The position numbers were made by a program, and so were the translations under genes. DNA of 20,379 nt from a virus, in the IMG/VR virus record IMGVR_UViG_3300037808_000042, positions 1 through 20,379 of that record, one strand, 5' to 3'. The notes below the pieces were generated by a model. It was not told the DNA's origin, did no database searches, and saw nothing but the letters and a program-made list of their open reading frames with translations. The stretch's first letter is position 1, and each line of letters begins with the position of its first letter. Of this stretch, positions 7,132-14,558 are shown piece by piece.

Positions 7132-7626
7132 ATGCCAAATGAACCTACAAACAAATCATTACTATCCCCAATAGGGTTTAGATTCCAAATCCAGAAATTA
7201 CCACACGTAAATTATTTCTGTACTGCAGCATCTATTCCAGATATGTCACTTGGACGTATTGATACAGTAACTAACCCATTTAATAAACTTCCAATTGCTG
7301 GAGATAAAATGGAGTTTAGTGACTTGTCATTAAAGTTTAGAGTAGATGAGGATATGAAGAACTATCGAGAGATAGTAGATTGGATGACTGGTTTAGGTTT
7401 CCCTGATAACTACGAACAAAGAAAACTCTTAACTGAACCTTATTCTGATGCTTCGTTGATTATTATGACATCTCAGTATCAACCTAACATAGAAGTTAAG
7501 TTTATTGATTTGTATCCTACTAATATTGCTTCATTAGAATTTGATATTGGTCAATCAGATATAGAATATTTAACTGGTGATGTAACATTTACTTATCGTT
7601 CTTATCAAATAACATCAATAGATTAA
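7132..7626 (+). CDS. T4 gp19-like tail tube family protein
   Basis: This 164-residue protein is close to the T4 tail tube protein gp19 in length (163). It shows the general tube-fold layout: an N-terminal beta strand block (SPIGFRFQIQKLPHVNYF), a PIAGDKMEFSDLSLKF motif that parallels the gp19 VAGDRTFDDWTVTV region, a central helix with WMTGLGFP, and a C-terminal LYPTNIASLEFDIG strand that parallels LWPTNVGELQLDWD. In T4-like phages the main gp19 gene normally lies before gp20. This copy lies after gp23, so it may be a second member such as a tube-related or baseplate protein, not the main tube. The RBS (AAGGA) is 16 bases from the ATG, which is rather distant. It is driven by its own late promoter. 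Confidence 0.82.
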   Translation: MPNEPTNKSLLSPIGFRFQIQKLPHVNYFCTAASIPDMSLGRIDTVTNPFNKLPIAGDKMEFSDLSLKFRVDEDMKNYREIVDWMTGLGFPDNYEQRKLLTEPYSDASLIIMTSQYQPNIEVKFIDLYPTNIASLEFDIGQSDIEYLTGDVTFTYRSYQITSID

Positions 7627-7637
7627 ACTTATATCAA

Positions 7638-7652
7638 AGAGGCAACACCTCT
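7638..7652 (+). other. Short hairpin after the gp19-like gene, possible weak terminator
   Basis: AGAGG (7638-7642) pairs with CCTCT (7648-7652) around a five-base loop. It lies 12 bases after the stop codon, but only a broken AT tract follows instead of a T-run, so termination is uncertain. Confidence 0.35.
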
Positions 7653-7714
7653 ATTATACTACGAATTAGATGATTAGTAAAGTTTTAAAGCATTTAATTT
7701 ACATTGGGTCTAAC

Positions 7715-7743
7715 TTTACTTTATAGACGAAGTAAGGTATAAT
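7715..7743 (+). promoter_or_regulatory. Sigma70-like early or middle promoter for uvsY
   Basis: TTTACT (7715-7720) and a perfect TATAAT (7738-7743) are separated by 17 bases, within the longer repeated form AACTTTACTTT ... AAGGTATAAT. The same element recurs before gp46, the glycosyltransferase and the DUF262-HNH gene. The uvsY ATG lies only 7 bases after the -10 box. Confidence 0.85.
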
Positions 7744-7750
7744 ATATAGT

Positions 7751-8185
7751 ATGAACATTGAACAAATAGTATCTGAATGGAATAAAGATTCCAAGATAGA
7801 TGAAACCGAATTAGGCAGTGCCTCTGCCACCATCCCACAAGTCCATAACAAGTATCTTAAATACTATATGGGTGAACGTGTGCAACTTATCAAACTGAAA
7901 GGTAAGCATAAGAAAATCCAAAGAACCTTGCTTGAGTATTATCTTGGGGAATTAGACAGACACGAATTATCTGAACTTGGTCGTGAGCAATTCTTTAAGA
8001 AATTACTTAAGAACGAAGTTAATACATATATTGAGTCAGATGATATGTTCATCGAATCTATATTGTTAGTTTCAATGCAAGAAGAAAAGGTATCATACCT
8101 TGACTCAATAATTAAAAGTTTAAACAATCGTGGATTCCAAATTAAGAGTGCAATTGATTGGGCAAAATTCACCACAGGTGGTTAA
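7751..8185 (+). CDS. uvsY: UvsY recombination mediator protein
   Basis: This 144-residue protein (T4 UvsY 137) loads the UvsX recombinase onto single-stranded DNA covered by gp32 during recombination-dependent replication and repair. The best match is at the C-terminus, where NRGFQIKSAIDWAKFTTGG parallels SRGFAIKHIQDMRAFEAGK of T4. The central helical part (KLKGKHKKIQRTLLEYYLGEL) parallels the T4 region with YYSG. The gene directly precedes uvsW, as in T4, and its stop overlaps the uvsW start (TAATG). It is preceded by a strong -10 box only 7 bases away, so a transcript from this promoter would have almost no leader. Confidence 0.92.
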   Translation: MNIEQIVSEWNKDSKIDETELGSASATIPQVHNKYLKYYMGERVQLIKLKGKHKKIQRTLLEYYLGELDRHELSELGREQFFKKLLKNEVNTYIESDDMFIESILLVSMQEEKVSYLDSIIKSLNNRGFQIKSAIDWAKFTTGG

Positions 8186-9654
8186 TGGAAAAGATTGAAG
8201 TCTACAAAAAAGACGAAGTATATTTAAAATTGGATTGTGAACGTGGCACTTCTATGGAGTTGTCTGAGTTCTTCACGTTTGAAGTTCCAGGTGCTAAGTT
8301 TATGCCAGCAGTTCGTAATAGAATTTGGGATGGTAAAATCAGACTGTATAATGTAAACACTCAACAAATCTACGTTGGACTGTTAGAGCATATCAAAAGG
8401 TTTGCTAAGGAAAGGGACTACAAAGTAATTGTACACGATGGTCTTGAAGATACAATGGATATCCCGTTAAACGGTCTTAAGAAATATCTAACTGAGAAAC
8501 GGTTTGAACCTCGTGATTATCAATTAAGAGCAGTTGCCCATGCTATCAGAAATAATAGAGCATTAGTATTATCCCCGACAGCATCTGGTAAATCGTTCAT
8601 CATTTACTCGCTACTCAAATACTATTTAAGGAAGGAATGTAAGAGAGCATTAGTCATCGTTCCGACCACTTCTCTGGTCTCACAGATGAATTCTGACTTC
8701 GCTGATTATTCAGATGGTACGTTTCACGAAACTCATAAGATAATGTCGGGTCAGGATAAGGAGCATCCTACTGCAAGGGTTTTTATTTCCACATGGCAGA
8801 GCATATATAAACTCCCGAAGAAATACTTCGACCAGTTTGACGTGATCGTAGGGGACGAGGCGCACCTCTTCAAAGCAAACTCATTATCTAAGATTATGGA
8901 GAAACTGACCGACTGTAAATATAGGTTTGGTTTCACTGGAACATTAGATGACACCCAAACAAATAAACTTGTACTTGAAGGTTTGTTCGGACCAGTAATG
9001 AAAGTTATCACTACTAAGGAACTAATTGACAACGAAACACTTGCTGAATTTAGAATCAAGTGTCTAGTGTTGAAATATCCAGACCACGAACGCAAACGGA
9101 TGAAGAAGACTACTTATCAAGAGGAGATGGATTTCCTTGTCAGTAATACTCATAGAAATAACTTCATCAAAAACTTGACTATTACTCGTAAAGGGAATAC
9201 ACTATTATTATTCCAGTACGTTGAAAAACACGGCAAGGTATTATATGACGCAATCAAAGATGAGTGTCACGATGATAGAAAAGTGTTCTTTGTTCACGGA
9301 GGTGTAGATGCATCAGAAAGAGAAGAAATTAGAGCAATCACAGAAAAAGAAAACGACGCAATCATTATCGCTAGTTACGGAACGTTCTCTACTGGTATTA
9401 ACATTAAGAACCTTCATAACATTATATTTGGTTCTCCTAGTAAAAGTAGGGTACGAAATCTTCAGTCGATAGGTAGAGGATTAAGAAAGGGTGACAGTAA
9501 GGAGCAGGCAACGTTATATGATGTTTCAGACGATTTAAGTTGGAAGTCTTATCATAACCATACTCTTAAGCACTTTGCTGTTAGAATTAAATTATACAAC
9601 CAAGAGGAGTTTGATTACTCTCTCTACAACATAAAATTAAACTATGACGATTAG
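8185..9654 (+). CDS. uvsW: UvsW DNA/RNA-DNA helicase
   Basis: This superfamily 2 helicase has 489 residues (T4 UvsW about 503). It unwinds branched DNA and R-loops and moves the phage from origin-dependent to recombination-dependent replication. The N-terminal domain has the FFTFEVPGAKFMPAVR and WDGKIRLYN blocks. Walker A is SPTASGKS (130-137), the DEAH box is 224-227, motif III is TGT (251-253), and motif VI is QSIGRGLRK (427-435). I chose ATG 8185, which overlaps the uvsY stop as TAATG and has AGGTGG upstream, over an in-frame TTG at 8158 inside uvsY. MEKIEVYKKDEVYLKLDCE also aligns with the T4 N-terminus. The end overlaps the next gene by 11 bases. Confidence 0.96.
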   Translation: MEKIEVYKKDEVYLKLDCERGTSMELSEFFTFEVPGAKFMPAVRNRIWDGKIRLYNVNTQQIYVGLLEHIKRFAKERDYKVIVHDGLEDTMDIPLNGLKKYLTEKRFEPRDYQLRAVAHAIRNNRALVLSPTASGKSFIIYSLLKYYLRKECKRALVIVPTTSLVSQMNSDFADYSDGTFHETHKIMSGQDKEHPTARVFISTWQSIYKLPKKYFDQFDVIVGDEAHLFKANSLSKIMEKLTDCKYRFGFTGTLDDTQTNKLVLEGLFGPVMKVITTKELIDNETLAEFRIKCLVLKYPDHERKRMKKTTYQEEMDFLVSNTHRNNFIKNLTITRKGNTLLLFQYVEKHGKVLYDAIKDECHDDRKVFFVHGGVDASEREEIRAITEKENDAIIIASYGTFSTGINIKNLHNIIFGSPSKSRVRNLQSIGRGLRKGDSKEQATLYDVSDDLSWKSYHNHTLKHFAVRIKLYNQEEFDYSLYNIKLNYDD

Positions 9655-10018
9655 TATTATAAAACTCTCTAGTGGAGAAACGGTAATGGCAGATGTATTA
9701 TCATACGATGAAGAAACACTTGATATCGAAACTAAAAACCCATTACAAATTACAATGCAAGAGGATATGAAGTCACGTAAGATGCAAATGTTTTCATCTG
9801 CTTGGATACCATTATTCGGCGAGGATACTCATATCGAGATTAGGTTTGACCATATTATAGCAATAGCAGAAGCACCAAAGGAAATGAAAGAATATTATTC
9901 TGGATCATTAGATGAAATGAGAATAAAAGAAACATCAGATGATTGGTCTGATAACGAAAACGTGAAACCAGAAATTGTAAGAGAAATTTTAAGAATAGCA
10001 AATACAAGCATACACTAA
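9644..10018 (+). CDS. Small protein with a predicted Sm-like (LSm) beta-barrel, function unknown
   Basis: This 124-residue protein overlaps the uvsW end by 11 bases (ATGACGATTAG). The N-terminal 75 residues have the pattern of an Sm-like or SH3-like barrel: IIKLSSGETVMADVLSYDEE, then strands DIETKNPLQITMQ, SSAWIPLFG and IEIRFDHIIAIAEA. A helical acidic tail follows. Similar short 'KL.sGE.v.A.v' proteins occur beside gp55 in marine T4-like phages as hypotheticals. It could bind RNA or protein, but nothing in the sequence shows its role. Position between uvsW and gp55 hints at replication or late transcription. It does not resemble T4 gp33. Confidence 0.75.
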   Translation: MTISIIKLSSGETVMADVLSYDEETLDIETKNPLQITMQEDMKSRKMQMFSSAWIPLFGEDTHIEIRFDHIIAIAEAPKEMKEYYSGSLDEMRIKETSDDWSDNENVKPEIVREILRIANTSIH

Positions 10019-10027
10019 GGAAATATT

Positions 10028-10552
10028 ATGGCAAAGAAAAGAAACTATGTAAATAATCCAGACTTCTACGCAGCAATGGTAGAATATCAAAAAGCAATTA
10101 AATTAGCAGAGGATGCTGGTAAAGATAAACCCCAAGTCCCAAATTACATTGCAGAATGTATCTCGTTAATTGCTAACCGACTATCCTTCAAACCAAACTT
10201 TATCAACTATACGTTTAGAGAGGATATGATTGGTGATGGCATTGAGAACTGTTTAAGGTATATGCATAACTTCAACCCTGAGAAAACTCAAAACCCTTTC
10301 GCATATTTTACTCAGATTATTTACTATGCATTTCTTAGACGTATTCAAAAAGAGAAAAAGTATTTGTACACCAAATTCAAAGCAACTGAGAATGCTAATG
10401 CTATGGGAGAAACTGCTGATATGCAAGGGCACGATGTTTCTGGCAATTTTAATGCTGACGTTAAATCAAGTGACAGTGCTCAAGAATATATGAATGAGTT
10501 TATTACGAACTTCGAAAATACTAAGGCAAAGAAAACGGTTGTTAAGAAGTGA
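10028..10552 (+). CDS. 55: RNA polymerase sigma factor gp55 for late transcription
   Basis: This 174-residue divergent sigma factor (T4 gp55 185) directs host core polymerase to TATAAATA promoters, several of which are present in this window. The N-terminal NYVNNPDF matches the T4 start NYVNNKEL. The conserved centre, MIGDGIENCLRYMHNFNPEKTQNPFAYFTQ continuing to FLRRIQKEKK (residues 67-111), corresponds to the T4 gp55 sigma region 2-like segment. In T4 the extreme C-terminus binds the sliding clamp. Here a hydrophobic-acidic stretch (EYMNEFITNFEN, 153-164) is followed by a basic tail ending KKTVVKK. The stop overlaps the gp47 GTG start. Confidence 0.95.
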   Translation: MAKKRNYVNNPDFYAAMVEYQKAIKLAEDAGKDKPQVPNYIAECISLIANRLSFKPNFINYTFREDMIGDGIENCLRYMHNFNPEKTQNPFAYFTQIIYYAFLRRIQKEKKYLYTKFKATENANAMGETADMQGHDVSGNFNADVKSSDSAQEYMNEFITNFENTKAKKTVVKK

Positions 10553-11610
10553 AGATTGCTTTAGTAACTGACACGCATTTTGGGGTAAGGAATGACTCAC
10601 TACATTTCCTTGATTACTTTGAAGAATTTTATAGCAAACAGTTTTTCCCTAAGTTAGAAGCAGAGGGGATTACTACTATCATTCACTTAGGTGATATTGT
10701 AGACAGACGTAAGTATATCAACTATGTCACGTTGCGTAGAATGAAAGATATGTTTATTGATGAGTGTGAAAAGAGAGGAATTGCTTTACACGTTATAGTA
10801 GGCAACCACGATGTACCATTCAAAGATACAAATGAATGGAACTCTATGAATGAATTATTTGATAATACGTTTGTTGAATACTATTCAAAACCTGAGACAT
10901 TAACCTTTGATGGTCACGACATATTAATAATGCCTTGGATTAACAAGCAGAATTATGATGTAGCAATTGATGCTATGGATAAAACACCTGCTCAAGTTAT
11001 GTTTGGTCACCTAGAAATTGCTGGTTGCTTAATGAACGTGGGTATGCCTAACCCTCACGGTATGCGTGTATCAGACTTTGATAAGTTTGACTTAGTATGC
11101 TCAGGACATTTTCATCACAAATCTACTACTAAAAACGTAGAGTATCTTGGTTGTCCGTATGAATTAACTTGGGCAGACTTCAACGATGCTAAAGGATTTC
11201 ACATATATGATACAGATACACGTGGACTTGAGTTCGTTAGAAACCCTAACTCTATGTTCAAAAAGGTATTCTACTCAGATGATAACAAATCAGCAGAGGA
11301 AATCCTAGACTTCCCGTTCGACTCATACAAGGGTGCGTATGTGAAAGTTATTAAGCAAACGGTTGATAATCCATACTGGTTCGATTTATTTATGGATAAG
11401 TTGTACAAAGCAGACCCAATTCATATCCAAATCGTTGAAGACCACTTGAACCTCAACTTAGAGGATGACGAGGATATCGTGAATGAAGCAGAAGATACTA
11501 TCACTATTATGAATTCTTATATCGGCAATTATCCAGATAATGTACCGAAAGACGACCTGAGTCAGTTGATGTCAGAACTCTACAATGAAGCAATCCATAT
11601 GGATGCATAA
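10549..11610 (+). CDS. 47: Recombination nuclease subunit gp47 (Mre11/SbcD-like)
   Basis: This is a 353-residue metallophosphoesterase nuclease (T4 gp47 339) that works with gp46 to resect DNA ends and degrade host DNA. The start is GTG at 10549, overlapping the gp55 stop as GTGA. Metal ligands are visible in order: D8 and H10 (TDTHFG), D49 (HLGDIVDRR), N86-H87-D88 (GNHD), H154 (FGHLE), and H187/H189 (SGHFHH). The C-terminal third is an acidic cap and capping-helix region, as in T4. The tight coupling to gp55 and the order 55-47-46 agree with T4-like genomes. Confidence 0.96.
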   Translation: MKIALVTDTHFGVRNDSLHFLDYFEEFYSKQFFPKLEAEGITTIIHLGDIVDRRKYINYVTLRRMKDMFIDECEKRGIALHVIVGNHDVPFKDTNEWNSMNELFDNTFVEYYSKPETLTFDGHDILIMPWINKQNYDVAIDAMDKTPAQVMFGHLEIAGCLMNVGMPNPHGMRVSDFDKFDLVCSGHFHHKSTTKNVEYLGCPYELTWADFNDAKGFHIYDTDTRGLEFVRNPNSMFKKVFYSDDNKSAEEILDFPFDSYKGAYVKVIKQTVDNPYWFDLFMDKLYKADPIHIQIVEDHLNLNLEDDEDIVNEAEDTITIMNSYIGNYPDNVPKDDLSQLMSELYNEAIHMDA

Positions 11611-11611
11611 C

Positions 11612-11640
11612 TTTACTTTTATGGGGAAATAAGGTATAAT
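11612..11640 (+). promoter_or_regulatory. Sigma70-like early or middle promoter for gp46
   Basis: TTTACT (11612-11617), a 17-base spacer and TATAAT (11635-11640) sit in the gap between gp47 and gp46, in the repeated form CTTTACTTTT ... AAGGTATAAT. The gp46 ATG begins 7 bases after the last base of the -10 box, about where transcription should start. Confidence 0.85.
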
Positions 11641-11646
11641 TATATT

Positions 11647-13359
11647 ATGATACATTTTTCGAAATTGAAATACAAAAACATATTGTCAACAGGTAATGTG
11701 TTCACTGAAATCCAACTAGACCGTTCTCCTAACACAATTGTTGTTGGTGAGAATGGAGCAGGTAAATCAAGTCTAATTGATGCCTTGTGTTTCGTGTTGT
11801 TTAATAAACCGTTCAGAGATATTAAGAAACAACAACTTGTAAACAGTATCAATAACAAGGATGCTTTAGTTGAGGTTGAGTTTAAAATCGGTTCGAATGA
11901 TTATAGAGTTCTTAGGGGAATTAAACCTAACATCTTTGAAATCTATAAGAACAACGAACTATTAAATCAGCCAGGAAGTTCTAGAGATTATCAAGCAACT
12001 CTAGAGGACACTATCCTCAAATTAAATTACAGATCGTTCACTCAAATTGTGGTGCTGGGTAACGCATCCTTCACTCCGTTTATGCAGTTGAAACCGTATG
12101 ACCGAAGAATTATTATTGAAGACTTATTAGATATTCAAATATTCTCTAATATGAATTTACTACTGAAGGATAGGGTATCAACCAATAAGAAAGACTCTCA
12201 AGAAATTGAATATCAAATCAACTTATCTGAAGACAAGATCCAAGTACAGCAGGAATACCTTGAGCAACTTAAACACGATGTAGATGACCAAATCAATTCT
12301 ATTGTAGTTGAACGTAATGGTTATGAACAAAGATACAATACGTCTGAGAGTGAGTGTTTTAAATTAGGTGATGCTGTAGACGGACTACTAAGTGAAGTTG
12401 GTCACGAAGCAAAGGTTAAGAACAAGTCTGCTAAGGTATCTGACTTATTACAGAAACTCCACGACAAAACTCATAACAGCACTAAACGTATGATGTTCTT
12501 TGAGAAGAATGATAACTGCCCAACGTGCGAGCAATTGATTGACTTGAAGATTAAGGCAGATAAAATCGAGACCACTCAGAAAACTATTAAGGAAACTGAA
12601 GCAGGTATTGAAACATTACTTGTAGAGCAGGATAAACTTGTGGTTGAGATGGATAAGATTGACGTGCTACAAAATTCAATCCAAGATAAGCAGTTGAAGA
12701 TTAGGGAACACCAATCTGAAATGAAACATATGCAGAAGAACGGTAAGTCTGCTAACACAAGAATTAGAACACTCCAGTCTAAGAACAAAGAAGATAATAA
12801 TGCTGAGAGTAAGATAAAAGAATTACAAAAGAGTATTAACTCACATAGTACGAATAGAGAAATCCTTTCTAATGAGAAGGAACTGTTTGGGTTTGCTTCA
12901 GGTATGCTAAAGGACGGTGGTATTAAGACTAGAATCATCCGTCAGTATATTCCTATTATGAACAAGTTGATTAATAAGTATCTAGCATCCCTTGAGTTCT
13001 TTGTAAACTTTGAATTGGATGAAGAGTTCAACGAAACAATTAAGAGTAGGTATCGTGATATATTTTCATATGCCAATTTCTCTGAAGGCGAGAAGATGCG
13101 TGTAGATTTGGCATTACTGTTTACTTGGCGAGCAATTGCTAAGATGAAGAACTCAACTAACACTAACCTATTAATTCTAGACGAAGTATTTGATGCATCA
13201 CTAGACTCAACTGGTTGTGATGAGTTCTTGAAACTATTGCACGACTTAGGAACTGAAACAAGCGTATTTGTCATTTCCCATAAGGGTGACATATTGATTG
13301 ATAAATTTAGAAGTAAGATTGAATTCCAAAAAATTAAAAACTTTAGCAGGATAGTATGA
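11647..13359 (+). CDS. 46: Recombination ATPase subunit gp46 (Rad50/SbcC-like)
   Basis: This is the 570-residue SMC-like ATPase (T4 gp46 560) partnering gp47. Walker A is GENGAGKS (34-41). A coiled coil (about 170-460) contains the zinc hook C291-P-T-C294. The ABC signature is FSEGEK (478-483), Walker B is LLILDE with D512 and E513, and the switch histidine is H545 (SHKGD). It is complete, with no sign of frameshift. Its own promoter lies so close to the ATG that the mRNA may be leaderless. Transcription from gp47 upstream could also cover it, with AAGG about 12 bases before the ATG as a weak RBS. It overlaps the next gene by 4 bases (ATGA). Confidence 0.97.
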   Translation: MIHFSKLKYKNILSTGNVFTEIQLDRSPNTIVVGENGAGKSSLIDALCFVLFNKPFRDIKKQQLVNSINNKDALVEVEFKIGSNDYRVLRGIKPNIFEIYKNNELLNQPGSSRDYQATLEDTILKLNYRSFTQIVVLGNASFTPFMQLKPYDRRIIIEDLLDIQIFSNMNLLLKDRVSTNKKDSQEIEYQINLSEDKIQVQQEYLEQLKHDVDDQINSIVVERNGYEQRYNTSESECFKLGDAVDGLLSEVGHEAKVKNKSAKVSDLLQKLHDKTHNSTKRMMFFEKNDNCPTCEQLIDLKIKADKIETTQKTIKETEAGIETLLVEQDKLVVEMDKIDVLQNSIQDKQLKIREHQSEMKHMQKNGKSANTRIRTLQSKNKEDNNAESKIKELQKSINSHSTNREILSNEKELFGFASGMLKDGGIKTRIIRQYIPIMNKLINKYLASLEFFVNFELDEEFNETIKSRYRDIFSYANFSEGEKMRVDLALLFTWRAIAKMKNSTNTNLLILDEVFDASLDSTGCDEFLKLLHDLGTETSVFVISHKGDILIDKFRSKIEFQKIKNFSRIV

Positions 13360-14030
13360 ACGAACTAATAATACCAGAATTGGACGAAGGTGAAAATCAC
13401 ATTTTTTTTGATTATAATCTTTCAAATTTTGATGATAAGGTTTATCACGCAAAATCGAATTTAGAATTAACAAAACAACTATTTCGAAAATGGAAAATTA
13501 TCAGGAAAAACGAAACACCAAAAGAAGAAGAATTAAAATCATTAGCAGGAGATCTTAAAGAAGAATATTATTATCGTTCGGGCATGGATATCCCTTTTAG
13601 TTATATTGAAAATTTTATTAAAGTCAATTTGGAACGGGGTTTTGATAGGGAAATTCTTGAAATCTCTTTCTGCAGAAAGGGTTCTGATAAACCCGATTTA
13701 TGGTTGAACGTGATGCATCGTTATGAACACAACCCATCACATAGTCACATTGGTTTATTCTCGTTTGTTTGGTATTTAGATATACCAGAAGAAATACGGC
13801 AAGAATGTTATAATCAAAAGTCCAATGGTAAAACGAGAGGGACGATTCAATTTGATTCAAATAGGACAAATATTCACTTTAATTTAAACCCAAAAACTGC
13901 AGACGTATTCATTTTTGAGTCTGGGCACAAACATCAAGTATATCCATTCTACACAGATAATGAAAGGTATTCTATGGCAGGAAATGTACATTCAATAACT
14001 TTTAAAGACGGAGAAACAATAACATCATGA
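13356..14030 (+). CDS. Small 2-oxoglutarate/Fe(II)-dependent oxygenase-like protein
   Basis: This 224-residue protein belongs to the phage 2OG-Fe(II) oxygenase-like group common in marine T4-like phages. The diagnostic region is LWLNVMHRYEHNPSHSHIGL with FSFVWYLDIP (residues 115-144), followed by DVFIFESGHKHQVYPFYTDN and ERYSMAGN (183-210). Likely iron ligands are in H129-S-H131 and H191 or H193, and R204 would hold 2-oxoglutarate. The HxH where most enzymes have HxD/E is typical of this phage group. The substrate is unknown; protein or small-molecule hydroxylation are possible. It overlaps gp46 and def by 4 bases each, so it is translationally coupled. Its codon use looks somewhat more AT-rich than its neighbours by eye, compatible with later acquisition. 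Confidence 0.8.
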   Translation: MNELIIPELDEGENHIFFDYNLSNFDDKVYHAKSNLELTKQLFRKWKIIRKNETPKEEELKSLAGDLKEEYYYRSGMDIPFSYIENFIKVNLERGFDREILEISFCRKGSDKPDLWLNVMHRYEHNPSHSHIGLFSFVWYLDIPEEIRQECYNQKSNGKTRGTIQFDSNRTNIHFNLNPKTADVFIFESGHKHQVYPFYTDNERYSMAGNVHSITFKDGETITS

Positions 14031-14527
14031 TATTAAAATTGACAGATGAAATATTAAGAGAACCAACTCAACGATTTGACTTTAGCAATCCACCAATGGA
14101 TCCGACTGAGTTATTTCAAAACTTGAGAGATACAATGATTGCTAACAACGGACTAGGACTTGCTGCAAATCAAGTAGGACTACCGTATAACGTATTTGTT
14201 ATTGGCAATCCTCATATTGAAGACAGTGTGTTCTCAGTATTCAATCCGACTATTGTAGATTACTCAGATGCAATTACATTAGGTGAAGAGGGTTGTTTGT
14301 CATTCCCTAACCTATTCGTTAAGGTTAAAAGGTCGAATATCATTAAAGCAAGGTTCTCCGGACACGATGGTAAGGTTGATACTATTAAGTTTGACGGGTT
14401 TACTGCTCGAGCATTCCAACACGAGTATGACCATTTACAAGGAGAGGTATTTACCCAAAAGACGTCTAAGTTCCACCTTGACAGGGCAAAACATAATAAG
14501 AAAAAACTTGACAGAATGTCTAAATAA
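14027..14527 (+). CDS. def: Peptide deformylase
   Basis: This 166-residue metalloenzyme removes the formyl group from the N-terminal methionine of new proteins. All three family motifs are intact: G42-L-G-L-A-A-N-Q49 (GxGxAAxQ), E88-G-C90-L-S (EGCLS, Cys metal ligand) and H132-E133-Y-D-H136 (HExDH). The C-terminal tail is short and basic. Peptide deformylases are known from marine phages, where they are thought to help keep protein maturation going late in infection. The start overlaps the preceding oxygenase gene (ATGA). A consensus promoter for the next gene lies in the last codons of this one. Confidence 0.96.
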   Translation: MILKLTDEILREPTQRFDFSNPPMDPTELFQNLRDTMIANNGLGLAANQVGLPYNVFVIGNPHIEDSVFSVFNPTIVDYSDAITLGEEGCLSFPNLFVKVKRSNIIKARFSGHDGKVDTIKFDGFTARAFQHEYDHLQGEVFTQKTSKFHLDRAKHNKKKLDRMSK

Positions 14528-14536
14528 GGGTATAAT
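14508..14536 (+). promoter_or_regulatory. Consensus sigma70 promoter for the TET/JBP-like dioxygenase gene
   Basis: A perfect TTGACA (14508-14513) and a perfect TATAAT (14531-14536) are separated by 17 bases. The -35 lies inside the end of def. An RBS (AGGAGA) precedes the ATG at 14559. It differs from the other repeated promoters, which use TTTACT as the -35, and should be strong and early. Confidence 0.88.
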
Positions 14537-14558
14537 ATAGTAATACATTAGGAGAAAT

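Noticed and set aside
9644-10018. Late co-activator gp33
   Set aside because: It lies next to gp55, but the sequence looks like a beta-rich Sm-like barrel and not the helical gp33.
13246-13473. Reverse-strand open frames in gp46 and elsewhere (also 5999-6211, 12576-12938, 16049-16498)
   Set aside because: They lie antisense to clearly conserved genes, lack RBS signals and have no recognisable protein character.
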